Shown in pieces: positions 1 to 8,683 of a stretch of 62,044 nt of DNA. This DNA comes from an uncultured Anaerolineales bacterium (GTDB taxonomy: Bacteria; Chloroflexota; Anaerolineae; Anaerolineales; Villigracilaceae): NCBI GenBank assembly GCA_949319575.1, contig CASGHD010000056.1, positions 1 to 62,044 of the forward strand, in the 5' to 3' direction. The translations under genes and the position numbers were made by a program. The notes beneath the pieces are model-generated. The model was not told where the DNA came from. It was given only the letters and a program-made list of their open reading frames with translations, and ran no database searches. Position 1 is the first letter of the stretch; every line of letters starts with the position of its first letter.

Positions 1-71
1 CGCTGGATGATCTCCGCGGCGCGTTGGGCGGCTTCCTGTGCTCGTTCGGTAAAGCGGTCAAATCGCATCAT
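1..71 (-). CDS. ClpC/ClpB-type AAA+ ATPase, N-terminus only (partial)
   Basis: Only the first 23 codons are present; the gene runs leftwards out of the window. The reverse strand reads MMRFDRFTERAQEAAQRAAE and onward, the typical opening of the Clp_N repeat domain of Clp ATPases that unfold proteins for ClpP or act as disaggregases. A good ribosome-binding site (AGGAGG, complement of 82-87) lies 10 nt before the ATG at 71, so the first of the two tandem ATGs is preferred. The match is to the N-domain only, so ClpC and ClpB cannot be separated here. Confidence 0.7.
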   Translation of the reverse strand, partial: MMRFDRFTERAQEAAQRAAEIIQ

Positions 72-90
72 GGGGTGTGTTCCTCCTGAC

Positions 91-155
91 CGTGGACAAT
101 GGACGATTGACCTGATTTCATGGTCGGTGGTCAATGGTCTATGGTCATTGTTAGA
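91..155. repeat. Degenerate 7-bp tandem repeat
   Basis: Imperfect units of the form TGGTCAA / TGGTCTA / TGGTCAT, preceded by GTGGACAATGGACGATTGAC, fill the gap between the Clp gene and the acetyltransferase. The same style of heptamer array recurs at other gaps in this window and inside recJ. Confidence 0.5.
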
Positions 156-258
156 GTGGCATTATAACAAACACCGCATCGGCGGTCTGTCAATGCGGCG
201 TAAGAGGAACGTTGGAATTCATGAAGCAAAAATCTTCCTTGCATTGCAACAACGGTAC

Positions 259-264
259 TATAAT
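259..264 (+). promoter_or_regulatory. Candidate -10 box for a leaderless mRNA
   Basis: A consensus TATAAT ends 8 nt before the ATG at 273 and no Shine-Dalgarno lies between them. If it is used, transcription would begin at or next to the start codon. No convincing -35 element is visible. Confidence 0.35.
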
Positions 265-272
265 CCCCATCG

Positions 273-1286
273 ATGACCACCATCACCCTGCCGGTCAAAG
301 CCAAAGATCATCCGCACATGCGGCCCCTAAATATGTTGCGCGACCTCTCGAAGGTGGCGGATCTGATCGAGTTGTGTTTCTCGAACACGATGGACAACGA
401 CGGTCAACGCTACGTCAACGATATGCGGAAAGCGGGCGGGGATGAAGGCTTTTTACGCTGGGCAAACTATGTGGCAGAGACCACCTCCATGCCGTTGATG
501 GGCTACGTCTGGGAGGAGGATAACCGCATCGTCGGCAATGCCAGCCTCATCCCGTTCCGCGACAAAGGCAAACGCGTACATCTCATTGCGAATGTGGCGG
601 TGCATCCCGATCATCGTCGCCGCGGCATTGCGCGCGCTCTCACTGAACGCACGATGCAACACGCCCGCGAAAAAAATACCACCGCCCTCTGGCTTCACGT
701 CCGCGACGATAACCCCGGCGCGGTCAAACTCTATGCAGATCTTGGATTTCACGAGATCACGCGCCGCTCTGCCTGGATCGCCACCCCCGACTCGACGCTC
801 CCCGCACTCGATTCCGATATTCACATCGTCCCACGCCACGCCGATTTCTGGACCCAACAACAGGATTGGCTTCGCCGCGTCTACCCCGACGTGATCGCCT
901 GGTACCACCACTGGGGCTTTCACTCCCTGCGACCAGGGTTCTGGGCGTGGCTCTCCAACCTTTTCACGGACAGCGAAATTGCGCAATGGGCGGCAATACA
1001 GAATGGCGAACTAGCCGCAACACTCTCGTCTGCTCCGCGCGGGACAAGGCTCGCATCCTTGTTTCTTGCCGCCGCTGGCGAATCAACTGTACGGGAGGCA
1101 GAAGCGGTGAAGTCCCTTCTCGTCCACGCCCGGCGCGCTCTGCGACATCATTCGTCCCTCTCGCTCGATTTTCCCGGCGGCGAATTGACCGATGCCATCG
1201 CCTCCGCGGGCTTCAAACTCCGCCGCACACTGATCTGGATGCGCGCGGATGCAACCCAGCTTTCACTCTCTCGTATAAAGACTTGA
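273..1286 (+). CDS. GNAT family N-acetyltransferase
   Basis: A 337-residue protein whose first half (about residues 25-160) is a GNAT acetyltransferase domain. The acetyl-CoA-binding motif A is clear: VAVHPDHRRRGIARAL, with RRRGIA at residues 115-120, followed by the NPGAVKLYADLGF motif typical of the C-terminal part of the fold. The second half (about 175-330) is less typical and may be a degenerate second GNAT unit or a substrate-specific extension; the substrate cannot be told. The ATG at 273 has no Shine-Dalgarno but follows a TATAAT box closely, which suggests a leaderless message. The next gene begins 14 nt after its stop and has its own strong ribosome-binding site, so the two are probably co-transcribed. 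Confidence 0.85.
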   Translation: MTTITLPVKAKDHPHMRPLNMLRDLSKVADLIELCFSNTMDNDGQRYVNDMRKAGGDEGFLRWANYVAETTSMPLMGYVWEEDNRIVGNASLIPFRDKGKRVHLIANVAVHPDHRRRGIARALTERTMQHAREKNTTALWLHVRDDNPGAVKLYADLGFHEITRRSAWIATPDSTLPALDSDIHIVPRHADFWTQQQDWLRRVYPDVIAWYHHWGFHSLRPGFWAWLSNLFTDSEIAQWAAIQNGELAATLSSAPRGTRLASLFLAAAGESTVREAEAVKSLLVHARRALRHHSSLSLDFPGGELTDAIASAGFKLRRTLIWMRADATQLSLSRIKT

Positions 1287-1300
1287 AAAGAGGAGCACCC

Positions 1301-1684
1301 ATGACAAAATTTATCCTACGACTTTGCATCAACGCGATCGCCTTGTATCTGGCGGCATTGCTTCTGCCCGGCATCGCGCTGAACGGCGAACCTGTTTCCA
1401 TACTCTGGCTGGCGTTGATCTTCGGTCTGGTCAACGCGCTGGTCAGACCTCTGATCAGCATTTTGACCTGCCCATTGATCATTCTCACGCTGGGCTTGTT
1501 CACGGTGGTGATCAACACCTTCTTGTTCTGGCTGACGAGTGTGATCGGGCAATCGTTCGGCATCATGCTGTCCATCAGCGACCCCGTCTGGTGGAACGCT
1601 TTCCTCGGCGGGTTGGTGGTCAGCGTGGTCAGCGTGGTGTTGACTTTGATCTTGAAAGATGAGTTGAAGGGAAGAAAAAGTTAA
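1301..1684 (+). CDS. Small integral membrane protein, YvlD/phage-holin-like family (PF04020 type)
   Basis: A 127-residue hydrophobic protein with four predicted membrane segments and the motif GLVNALVRPLISILTCPLII, which marks the widespread YvlD-like family (often labelled 'phage holin family', PF04020). Its role is unknown; it is not evidence of a phage here. The ATG at 1301 is preceded by GAGGAG at good spacing. An overlapping in-frame ORF extends far upstream inside the acetyltransferase gene, but that part is a shadow. The gene sits 14 nt after the acetyltransferase and ends just before a strong hairpin terminator, so the pair is likely a two-gene operon. Confidence 0.85.
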   Translation: MTKFILRLCINAIALYLAALLLPGIALNGEPVSILWLALIFGLVNALVRPLISILTCPLIILTLGLFTVVINTFLFWLTSVIGQSFGIMLSISDPVWWNAFLGGLVVSVVSVVLTLILKDELKGRKS

Positions 1685-1701
1685 TTTACTTGAGAATCAA
1701 A

Positions 1702-1735
1702 AAAACTCTGGACGATCAACCCAGAGTTTTTTTGA
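1702..1735 (+). terminator. Intrinsic terminator
   Basis: A perfect 10-bp stem (AAAACTCTGG at 1702-1711, CCAGAGTTTT at 1721-1730) with a 9-nt loop is followed by a T run. It lies 17 nt after the stop of the small membrane protein. Confidence 0.85.
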
Positions 1736-1817
1736 TTTTACCTCTTGCGAAAGCGCTTTTAGCCACGGATACTTCGACAGGCTCAGCACAAGATTCACAG
1801 ATTTTCACTGATTTATA

Positions 1818-1972
1818 GTAACTGCTCAGGCATGTCGTTGCGAGGAGGGCTCTTGCTCGCCTGCCCCGATGTTTTTTCGGGGTCCCGACGAAGCAATCTC
1901 CCGGTATGGGGAGACTGCTTCGGCAAAACAAAGAGCGCCTCGCAGCGATATGTTCCGAGGCTGAGGAGTTAC
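1818..1972. mobile_element. MITE-like element with terminal inverted repeats
   Basis: The ends GTAACTGCTCAG and CTGAGGAGTTAC are inverted repeats with one mismatch. Inside are TGTCGTTGCGAGGAGGGC, GAAGCAATCTC and a mirrored GCTTCGG block. A related copy in the opposite orientation at 26385-26561 has perfect 12-bp ends. There is no coding capacity. Degenerate arms (CACGGAT/ATTCACAGATT and GTGAAATCCGTGGCG) flank it at 1755-1815 and 1985-2012, and I see no gene in the whole gap 1736-2072. Confidence 0.65.
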
Positions 1973-2072
1973 GATTTATATAACAAGTCGCGCGAATTCG
2001 TGAAATCCGTGGCGCAGAATTTGATCGTGCCTCAATGTTATAGACTTATACAAGAGGTCTGTTTGACAAATT

Positions 2073-3752
2073 TTATCCATAAAAAGGCAGGACGGCGTTC
2101 AATAGCTCGCGGAATAGATTCAGGTTGTTGATCATCAAGCCAAGTAGGAAGATCAACAGCATGGATTGCGCCCATTTCTTTTCAGAGAAACTTTCATACG
2201 AAATGCCGAAGAAAAATACAAGCGCGTAGGTCCAATCTGGGGAATAGAGCATGAAGTCGTCACCGTAATTCATGTGCAGGGTGAAATTGAACAGCATAGT
2301 GAGCGCTAACGCCGTTGATAGCGCAAAGGCTTTGGGCGCGACGCGGAAATTTTTGAAAAAGAGCCAGCCCGCTGTTGCGAGCAGGATCAACCAGCCAAAC
2401 ACAAGTCCTTTTCCAAAACCTTCGTACGAGCTGATGCGATACACCCCGTCTTTGTCGAAATAATACACCATGGAGCACGGGAAGCTACAGCCCGTTTCCT
2501 CCAGCAAGATGAGCGGCTGGGGCGCCACTACGCTGAACATCAGCATCGAACGCGCCAGCGCGTTGGCGCGGCCGCCCACGCTTTGGGGTTGCGCCTCGAA
2601 GAGGTTGAATCGATAATCCTGCTCCTGCGAATACGACAACGGACGATAAAATGGATCGCTGGATGGATAGAGGCTGTCTTGAATAAAAGCGAGGAACACT
2701 GCAAGGATCAGGACACTCAAAACATATTTGAAGATGGTTTTGATCCGCGGGGTTGTGATAAAAAACAAGATACAAGTCTGTATAAAGTTCGTCATGGTGA
2801 TGCCGAAGGAGAAAAGCCCGGCAGGCACAAGATGCGCCAGCGGTTTTTCCTCCTGTTGGATCAAAAGCAAAAAGACGATGAGAGCCACAGCCGAGAACAT
2901 GTACGACTCAAGAAAGACGCTCAAGATCAGATGCGAATTCGACAGACCCAACAGTCCTGCCATCAACAGCGCGTACGTTGAATTCTTTGTTCTTTGTTTG
3001 AAGAATGCCCACGTCAGGAAAACGCACACTCCGCCCAACATGGAATTGAACAGGAGCGCCGCGTAGAATTTATTCCCGTTCAGAACTAACGAAAGTAACC
3101 ATACCGGCGGGCGAAAAATGAGGAAGGCGAGAGGGTGAACGGGCCGCATGACTGTCGCCTGATCCATATCGGCGGTCAGGCGGTTCATCCAGTCTCCCGG
3201 GTCAGTGTCAAAATAATTATCCGATAATATAAATTCGGGGCGGCTGAATGCGGTTGCAAGGGCGAATGTTGCGATTATCACGGTTGATGCAAGGAGTAGC
3301 CCGGGCAGGTTTTGAAATAACCATGCCGAGAAACGCGACTCGCGCCAACGACTCCCGTCCTGTTTTTGGAAGAGGAAAACCATCCCCGCCTTTGTCGCCA
3401 TGGTCAGACCCAAAAACGCGACGATGAGAGTAGGCGCAAGTGAAAAGAATTCGCCCGCGAATAATTTTGGGTAATGAGACAAGAGTCGCAGGGAGAGAAA
3501 AAGGAACACGACGCCCGCGCCTAATACAAAAAAAACAAGTATGTTCTCCCGCCAACGATCCTTCGGCGCAGCGATCACGCGTTCTCTGATGAGTTCAAAA
3601 AAATAGGCGCACAGTATGTTGAGAAGAATTGTCAGCAGGATGAATCCCCAAAAAGATGGATAAAAGTTTTGAAGGAAGGCTACGGCAAAGAAAGAAACGA
3701 TTCCGCCCAAAAACAGGGAAACAAACTCCCAACTTTTATTGTTGATGTTCAT
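2073..3752 (-). CDS. Polytopic membrane protein, possibly GT-C-like
   Basis: A 559-residue protein with about a dozen hydrophobic segments over its whole length and no soluble domain of note. The long loop after the fifth or sixth segment contains acidic residues followed by MRPVHPLAFLIF, a layout reminiscent of GT-C glycosyltransferases and their relatives. I do not recognise a diagnostic motif, so the function is open. Its ATG at 3752 shares one base with the stop codon of the upstream P1 peptidase (TAATG), so the two are probably translationally coupled in one minus-strand operon. No functional link between a peptidase and this membrane protein is evident. Confidence 0.7.
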   Translation of the reverse strand: MNINNKSWEFVSLFLGGIVSFFAVAFLQNFYPSFWGFILLTILLNILCAYFFELIRERVIAAPKDRWRENILVFFVLGAGVVFLFLSLRLLSHYPKLFAGEFFSLAPTLIVAFLGLTMATKAGMVFLFQKQDGSRWRESRFSAWLFQNLPGLLLASTVIIATFALATAFSRPEFILSDNYFDTDPGDWMNRLTADMDQATVMRPVHPLAFLIFRPPVWLLSLVLNGNKFYAALLFNSMLGGVCVFLTWAFFKQRTKNSTYALLMAGLLGLSNSHLILSVFLESYMFSAVALIVFLLLIQQEEKPLAHLVPAGLFSFGITMTNFIQTCILFFITTPRIKTIFKYVLSVLILAVFLAFIQDSLYPSSDPFYRPLSYSQEQDYRFNLFEAQPQSVGGRANALARSMLMFSVVAPQPLILLEETGCSFPCSMVYYFDKDGVYRISSYEGFGKGLVFGWLILLATAGWLFFKNFRVAPKAFALSTALALTMLFNFTLHMNYGDDFMLYSPDWTYALVFFFGISYESFSEKKWAQSMLLIFLLGLMINNLNLFRELLNAVLPFYG

Positions 3753-4765
3753 TACAAAAAATTTTCGCGCGCTGAATCCATCAAGCCCGGCAACCCGCCC
3801 GCAGATGTTGCCGTTCGCGCCGCGCGGACGATTGCCTCTGCCGTCACCTCGGCGGCGAACGCGCCGACGGTGGAGACATCCGCTTTCTTCGTTCCCACCG
3901 AGAGGGCAAAGATCGTATCGCCATCGAGCATGGTGTGCGCGGGTCGAATGGTTCGCGCGAGTCCATCGTGCGCCATTTGCGCCACCTTCGTCGCCTGCGC
4001 TTTGGTCAAACCCGCGTTGGTCGCCACAATGCCGATGACCGTGTTTCCGCGCGAGGCAAAGCCAACGATGCCCCGCCCGATGGGTGTTTTCATCATAGCG
4101 AGCGTATCGGCAAATTGACTCTTTCCTCCCACGCGCAACGGACCCACCCTGCCCGAACGCAGACCCGTGATAATTTGCCCGGAGTGCGGATCGACGATAT
4201 CGCCAAACGCGTTGACCGCCACCAGCGCGCCGACGATCACGCCTCCTCCCACGTGGAGGCTGGCTGTGCCCACCCCGGCTTTCATCGCCAGTGACGCGCC
4301 GAACATCTTGCCCACCGACGCGCCTGTGCCAACACCTACATTCCCCTCAGCAGGCGCGGAGGAGGTGGCGCGGGATGCCGCGAGATAGCCCATGGCTGAA
4401 TCAGGCCGAACGTCGGCGCGACCGAGATTGAGGTCGTAGAGAATCGCCGCAGGGACGATGGGCACTCTTGCCGCGCCGGTGTTGAATCCGATCTTCTTTT
4501 CATCGAGATATTTCATCACGCCGGAAGCCGCGTCGAGTCCGAAGGCAGACCCGCCTGCCAAAACGACAGCGTGAACTTTTTGAACGAGATTGATGGGATT
4601 CAATAAATCGGTTTCGCGCGTGCCGGGTCCGCCGCCGCGCACATCCACGCCCGCCACCGCGCCTTTGCGGCAGAGGATGGCTGTGCAACCGGTGAGCGCA
4701 TCGTCATCCTGCGCGTGTCCCACCTCGATCCCGCGGATGTCGGTGATGGCGTTGTTGAGTTTCAT
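3752..4765 (-). CDS. P1 family peptidase (DmpA/L-aminopeptidase-D-esterase type)
   Basis: A 337-residue Ntn-hydrolase of the P1/DmpA family. Family signatures are ITDIRGIEVGHAQD at the start, GVDVRGGGPGTRETDLL near residues 39-55, GGSAFGLDAASGVM near 71-84, and GNTVIGIVATNAGLTKAQA near 240-256. In this family the precursor is cut into two subunits just before the nucleophile. By alignment that would be Thr242, after Asn241; the nucleophile is therefore Thr rather than the Ser of DmpA. The likely activity is hydrolysis of N-terminal residues from small peptides or amides; the substrate is not predictable. The ATG at 4765 has only a weak AGGT upstream. The gene heads a pair with the membrane protein at 2073-3752. 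Confidence 0.88.
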   Translation of the reverse strand: MKLNNAITDIRGIEVGHAQDDDALTGCTAILCRKGAVAGVDVRGGGPGTRETDLLNPINLVQKVHAVVLAGGSAFGLDAASGVMKYLDEKKIGFNTGAARVPIVPAAILYDLNLGRADVRPDSAMGYLAASRATSSAPAEGNVGVGTGASVGKMFGASLAMKAGVGTASLHVGGGVIVGALVAVNAFGDIVDPHSGQIITGLRSGRVGPLRVGGKSQFADTLAMMKTPIGRGIVGFASRGNTVIGIVATNAGLTKAQATKVAQMAHDGLARTIRPAHTMLDGDTIFALSVGTKKADVSTVGAFAAEVTAEAIVRAARTATSAGGLPGLMDSARENFL

Positions 4766-4844
4766 AAATAGATAAGACCTGACACCTTGTTTTTGCCCAA
4801 AATGGGCTATATCTCATCGGGCTATCGGGTTGCTCGTCAGGCTC

Positions 4845-4948
4845 GCGGGGCTGAAGCCACCTGCTCAGAACATGGAAGCCCCTTCGGGGCTGGCGCAACG
4901 AGTCCGCTTGAGCGGACTTTCATGAACTGAGGCAGGGCTTCAGCCCGC
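4845..4948. repeat. Palindromic repeat element, ~105 bp
   Basis: The ends GCGGGGCTGAAGCC and AGGGCTTCAGCCCGC are inverted. Inside are two more hairpins, AGCCCCTTCGGGGCT near 4876-4890 and AGTCCGCTTGAGCGGACT near 4901-4918. It resembles small non-autonomous palindromic elements and has no coding capacity. Confidence 0.6.
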
Positions 4949-5021
4949 CGAATCAGCGAACCCTCAAGCCTTTCTTACTCAACGTTCAATGACTTGTCGG
5001 TTATTTTGCACAAAATTTAGT

Positions 5022-5237
5022 GACAGGTTTTATCGTGACCTGAGTCGGTCATAACTCCTGCGTGGACGTAGGTTCTGGTTAATCACGGTTCTGTGGAGAC
5101 CTGTCAGGTTTTTTATATATCTTATACCAAACCTGACAGGTTTTCTTGTGACCTGAGTCGGATATGGCTTATGAGCGGACAAGAGTTCGGGTCGGACGCG
5201 GTTCTGATGAAACCTGTCAGGTTTTTTGATTATCTTA
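5022..5237. repeat. Two tandem units of ~116 bp carrying AACCTGTCAGGTT palindromes
   Basis: The block GACAGGTTTT...GTGACCTGAGTCGG ... GGTTCTG...ACCTGTCAGGTTTTTT...ATCTTA occurs twice with a period of about 116 bp (GTGACCTGAGTCGG near 5035 and near 5151). Between the units lies AAACCTGACAGGTTTT. The second unit ends at the hsdR stop codon, so its palindrome and T run may act as the hsdR terminator. Confidence 0.65.
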
Positions 5238-5239
5238 TT

Positions 5240-8200
5240 TTACATCCCCTGATACTCATTCAAATATTCCCGCACCAGCGCGTTATTGATAAAGCGCGCC
5301 GAGTCGGGCTCGAGTTGCACCTTAATCTTATCAAAGGCGCTCACCACCAATTGAATCACCTGCTGAGAGAAATAACCTTCGTTGTTCAAGATCGGCATGT
5401 TGATCAATACCTTCTCATCCGTTTTTTGCTTGATGTCGAGCAGCGCCTCCCGCACTTCGCTTTCGCGCTTTGAGATCACGCCCTGTTCCATAATGCGCTT
5501 GTGTAAGCGGGCGTATTTCGCGTCGCTTTCATACTTTGCCCGCAATAAATTGTTCTTGCGGTTGAGTTCCAAGACCTTCTCGTAGATTTTTTCCAGCACG
5601 CCGATGTTCGCGCGCATTTCATCTTGCGAGACCTCATCCAGATTGCGGTTGGCAAACAGGCGTTTGAGTTCGTCGTACAGGTTCACAAATTGCGGGTCTT
5701 TCTGGTCGAAGTTGGCGTTGAAGGCTTCGCGCGTCTTGCTCAACGTGTCGCGCAACTGATCGGCGATCACCAATTCTTCTTCAGAGCGTTTCCAGAATTT
5801 GAAGACTACATTTTCCAGCGCCACGTTCAGCAGGTTGGTCGTGTTCACATCGTTTTGCAGGGCTTCCTTCAAGTTGAGCAGGTCGAGATGGCGCGAAGTT
5901 TCATCCAGCATCTGGCGCAGTTTGTTGAAGTCTAATTTCTCGAGCAGGTCAAAGTGTCCATACAGGCGGATCAAGTTGTAAATACTGCGCGCGTTCTCCA
6001 GTGCCTTTTTGATCTCCAAAACGATCTTGCGGTCTTCGATCTTGCTGATCTCCTGCGAGAAGATTTCCGCGTTGCTCAGGTCGTAGATGAACAACCTGTC
6101 TTTGATCGTCGCAATATCCTGTTCGATCTCCTCGCGCGATTTGAACATCGCGGAATAATTCTGCATTTCATCGCCGAGTTCCCCCTGCAATTCGTCGAAA
6201 TAAGCTTTGTTGGTCTTTTTGAATTGCTCCTGAATATCGGCGAAGTCCACCACATAACCATACCTGAACTTTTTGTACGGGCGGTTGACGCGCGTCAGCG
6301 TTTGCAGAAGGTTATGGTCTTTGACCAAACGGGCAAGATAGAGTTTTTTGAGGCGGGCGGAATCGAAACCCGTCAACAGCATGTTGTAGACGAAGAGCAG
6401 GTCAATCTTTCCGTTCTTGAAGTTTTCCACTTCCTCTTTGCGGTCGTCGGTGTCGCCGATGTTGTGCAAAATAAGCGAAGCGGTTAATTTTTTACCTTGC
6501 CGCTCTGTATATTCGCCGTAAAGCGGGGCGGGTTCTTTGATGGCGCGATATCCTTCAACAGGCTGGATGACCTTTTGTTCGGGGCTGTACTTGTTGACGA
6601 ATATTTCAAACAACTTCTCCGCCTGCGCCGAACTATCGCAGACCACCATCCCGCCGACGGTGTCGTCGCCAAAGACTCCTTTGCGGCTGGCGATGAAATC
6701 CTCCACGATGTAGTCGAGCATCGGCTCCACAAAACGTTCATGCGAATACAGTTCTTTTCGGTCAATGTCGCCTTTGCGGATTAGGATTTCCAACTCATCC
6801 AAAATCTTCTTCATTTGCAGGGCGTAACCCGTTTCGATATCTTCGCGGATCAAACGCAGGGTGTAGCCGTCCGCAATCGAACGGTTGTAATAATATTTGT
6901 GAATGTAATTTCCGAAAACGTCGCGCGATTTCACGTCGCCGAAGATGAGCGGCGTGCCTGTCAAGCCGATCAAAATCGCGTTGCGGTCTGAGGCGAACAG
7001 GTTCGCCAGAAAACTGCCTTCGGGGTTGTAACTGCGATGCGCTTCATCCAGAAAATAGACGCGCTGGGTTTGCAGGTCGTAATCGGCTTCCTTCAATACA
7101 TCGCTGTCATCCTTGAACTTCTGGATGTTGACAACCGTGATTTCGCGCTGTCCCTCGGTGTTGTGAATGGATTGATGCGACCTGAAATGTTTAATCAGGT
7201 CATCTTTTGAATTGACCAAATTCACTTTCAATCCGCGGCTCGAAAATTCCTTCGTTGCCTGTGTCATCAGGTCGAGCCGATCCACAATAAAATAAAACTT
7301 CGGCACAATATTCTTGCGCTGGAAGTAATCCGTCAGGTAATGGACGTTATAGAACGCGAGCGCGGTCTTGCCACTGCCCTGCGTGTGCCAGATGATTCCT
7401 TTTTTGACGTCCTTGTCAACGGTCCGCTCGATGGCTTTCATCGCAAAGAACTGCGGGTAACGCAGGATGTGTTTTTCAAGACCCGAAGTTCCGTGAACGT
7501 AAGCAAATCCATATTGCAGGAACGTCTTCAATCGTTCGCGGCTAAAGAGCGAAGTCAAGACGCGGTTGGTGGGCGCGCGCGGGTCTTTGTTGGTGAGAAA
7601 CTCAGGCGAATGTTTGATGGACGACAGGTTGTTGTCTTTGAGGATGAAATTTTCCAGCGCATCGTCCTCTGGCTTCAATAACGTTACGAGATCGAATTTC
7701 TCCTCTTCCCTGAAATAATTGAAAGCGGCTTCGTGATAAGACGTGGTGGAGTAAAACGCTCCCTGAATGGGTTCGATGTCGTCCGAGTCGTATTCCATGT
7801 TGTTGGAGAAGACCAGGATTTGAGAGATGTTGATAAACTTCCTGAACGCTTTTTTCGTGAAGCGGTCATTGATTCGTTCGCGCTCCGCCAGAATGCCGTC
7901 GCGGTTGTTGGGCTTTTTCACTTCAATGAACGCCAGCGGCATTCCATTAATTAACAAAATTACATCGGGGCGGAACTCATCCTCCCCGTTTTGATAGGTC
8001 AATTCGGTCACGACGTGAAAGGAGTTGTTGTCGAAGTTTTTGAAATCAATTAATCGCGTGCCTGAGGCGGCGGTCAACCTGTTGTAAAACGCTTCCCCCA
8101 GGTCTTCATTGTCGAGCGCGAGCGAAACGTCTTGCAAAACCCTGCGAGCCTCAGCCTCTTCAATCCCAGCATTGATGCGCAGAATGGACTCGATGAAGAT

Positions 8201-8323
8201 GTCGGTAAAGATATTCGTGTCCTTGTCCCATTCCGATTTCGACAGCGACAAATACTCGTAGCCGAGTCTGGCGAGATGCAGAATTGCGGGAATTTTTACT
8301 CTGGTGTTTTCGTTGAAGCTCAT
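5240..8323 (-). CDS. hsdR: Type I restriction endonuclease subunit R (HsdR), orphan
   Basis: A 1027-residue protein with the full HsdR layout. A PD-(D/E)xK nuclease domain has Asp120 and the E-V-K core at 134-136 (FRPDVILLIN, AFIEVKKPNN). A superfamily 2 translocase follows, with Walker A HTQGSGKT near 313-320, the DEAH box in VYFLDEAHRS near 415 and the LIGLTGTPL motif. The helicase C-lobe (LTGFDSARL, LLQTLTRVNRPY) comes next, then a long helical C-terminus. I chose the ATG at 8323 (MSFNENTR), which has AAGGA upstream, over an in-frame TTG at 8341. HsdR cuts DNA only with the HsdM and HsdS subunits; neither is encoded in this window, so it is an orphan here. Frame and motifs look intact. Confidence 0.92.
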   Translation of the reverse strand: MSFNENTRVKIPAILHLARLGYEYLSLSKSEWDKDTNIFTDIFIESILRINAGIEEAEARRVLQDVSLALDNEDLGEAFYNRLTAASGTRLIDFKNFDNNSFHVVTELTYQNGEDEFRPDVILLINGMPLAFIEVKKPNNRDGILAERERINDRFTKKAFRKFINISQILVFSNNMEYDSDDIEPIQGAFYSTTSYHEAAFNYFREEEKFDLVTLLKPEDDALENFILKDNNLSSIKHSPEFLTNKDPRAPTNRVLTSLFSRERLKTFLQYGFAYVHGTSGLEKHILRYPQFFAMKAIERTVDKDVKKGIIWHTQGSGKTALAFYNVHYLTDYFQRKNIVPKFYFIVDRLDLMTQATKEFSSRGLKVNLVNSKDDLIKHFRSHQSIHNTEGQREITVVNIQKFKDDSDVLKEADYDLQTQRVYFLDEAHRSYNPEGSFLANLFASDRNAILIGLTGTPLIFGDVKSRDVFGNYIHKYYYNRSIADGYTLRLIREDIETGYALQMKKILDELEILIRKGDIDRKELYSHERFVEPMLDYIVEDFIASRKGVFGDDTVGGMVVCDSSAQAEKLFEIFVNKYSPEQKVIQPVEGYRAIKEPAPLYGEYTERQGKKLTASLILHNIGDTDDRKEEVENFKNGKIDLLFVYNMLLTGFDSARLKKLYLARLVKDHNLLQTLTRVNRPYKKFRYGYVVDFADIQEQFKKTNKAYFDELQGELGDEMQNYSAMFKSREEIEQDIATIKDRLFIYDLSNAEIFSQEISKIEDRKIVLEIKKALENARSIYNLIRLYGHFDLLEKLDFNKLRQMLDETSRHLDLLNLKEALQNDVNTTNLLNVALENVVFKFWKRSEEELVIADQLRDTLSKTREAFNANFDQKDPQFVNLYDELKRLFANRNLDEVSQDEMRANIGVLEKIYEKVLELNRKNNLLRAKYESDAKYARLHKRIMEQGVISKRESEVREALLDIKQKTDEKVLINMPILNNEGYFSQQVIQLVVSAFDKIKVQLEPDSARFINNALVREYLNEYQGM

Positions 8324-8454
8324 CTGGTATTCCTTGATCAACGCCCTACTTTATCGGCTGTCGCAAGCATACAGCCAAAATCCACCTTGCGCAAGGAGAA
8401 ATGCCGAATCGAAATGCAATTCAAATCTCTCTGGGGTACTTGTTACGCATTTTT

Positions 8455-8563
8455 GCCGCGGAGTCGCAGAGACGCTGAGAAAATCCTGTTATTTTTTCCA
8501 CCTGCCCAGAACGTGATTTGCCTGGCAAATCATGCGGGCTCTGTGACTCCGCGTCTCTGTGGC
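8455..8563. repeat. Paired degenerate arms (GCCGCGGAGTCGCAGAGAC type)
   Basis: GCCGCGGAGTCGCAGAGACG at the left end and a related inverted sequence (GTGACTCCGCGTCTCTGTGG) at the right end form an imperfect long palindrome. Similar arms occur at 11163-11232 and 17445-17640. I see no gene in 8324-8595. Confidence 0.5.
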
Positions 8564-8595
8564 TAGACTGCGTACCATCAGTTAATAAAAACAAA

Positions 8596-8626
8596 GCCCT
8601 CCGAAGGACAAAATCCCTCGGAGGGC
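8596..8626 (-). terminator. glnA terminator
   Basis: GCCCTCCGA (8596-8604) pairs with TCGGAGGGC (8618-8626), extended by GG/CC inside. On the minus strand it is followed by TTTGTTTTT, so it terminates leftward transcription from glnA. Confidence 0.8.
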
Positions 8627-8628
8627 AG

Positions 8629-8662
8629 TCTCTAATCTCCAGTCTCTAATCTCTAATTCTCT
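8629..8662. repeat. Heptamer array (AGTCTCT / AATCTCC)
   Basis: About five degenerate 7-bp units (AGTCTCTAATCTCCAGTCTC and onward) lie between the glnA stop and its terminator. They are the inverse of the NGAGACT array found before gatC. Confidence 0.55.
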
Positions 8663-8683
8663 GTTCCTCAATTTCCGCCTTCC

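Noticed and set aside
1301-1684. Prophage, suggested by the 'holin family' label
   Set aside because: The family is a general bacterial membrane protein and no phage gene is nearby.
5240-8323. A full type I restriction locus
   Set aside because: No hsdM or hsdS on either side; only the R subunit is present.
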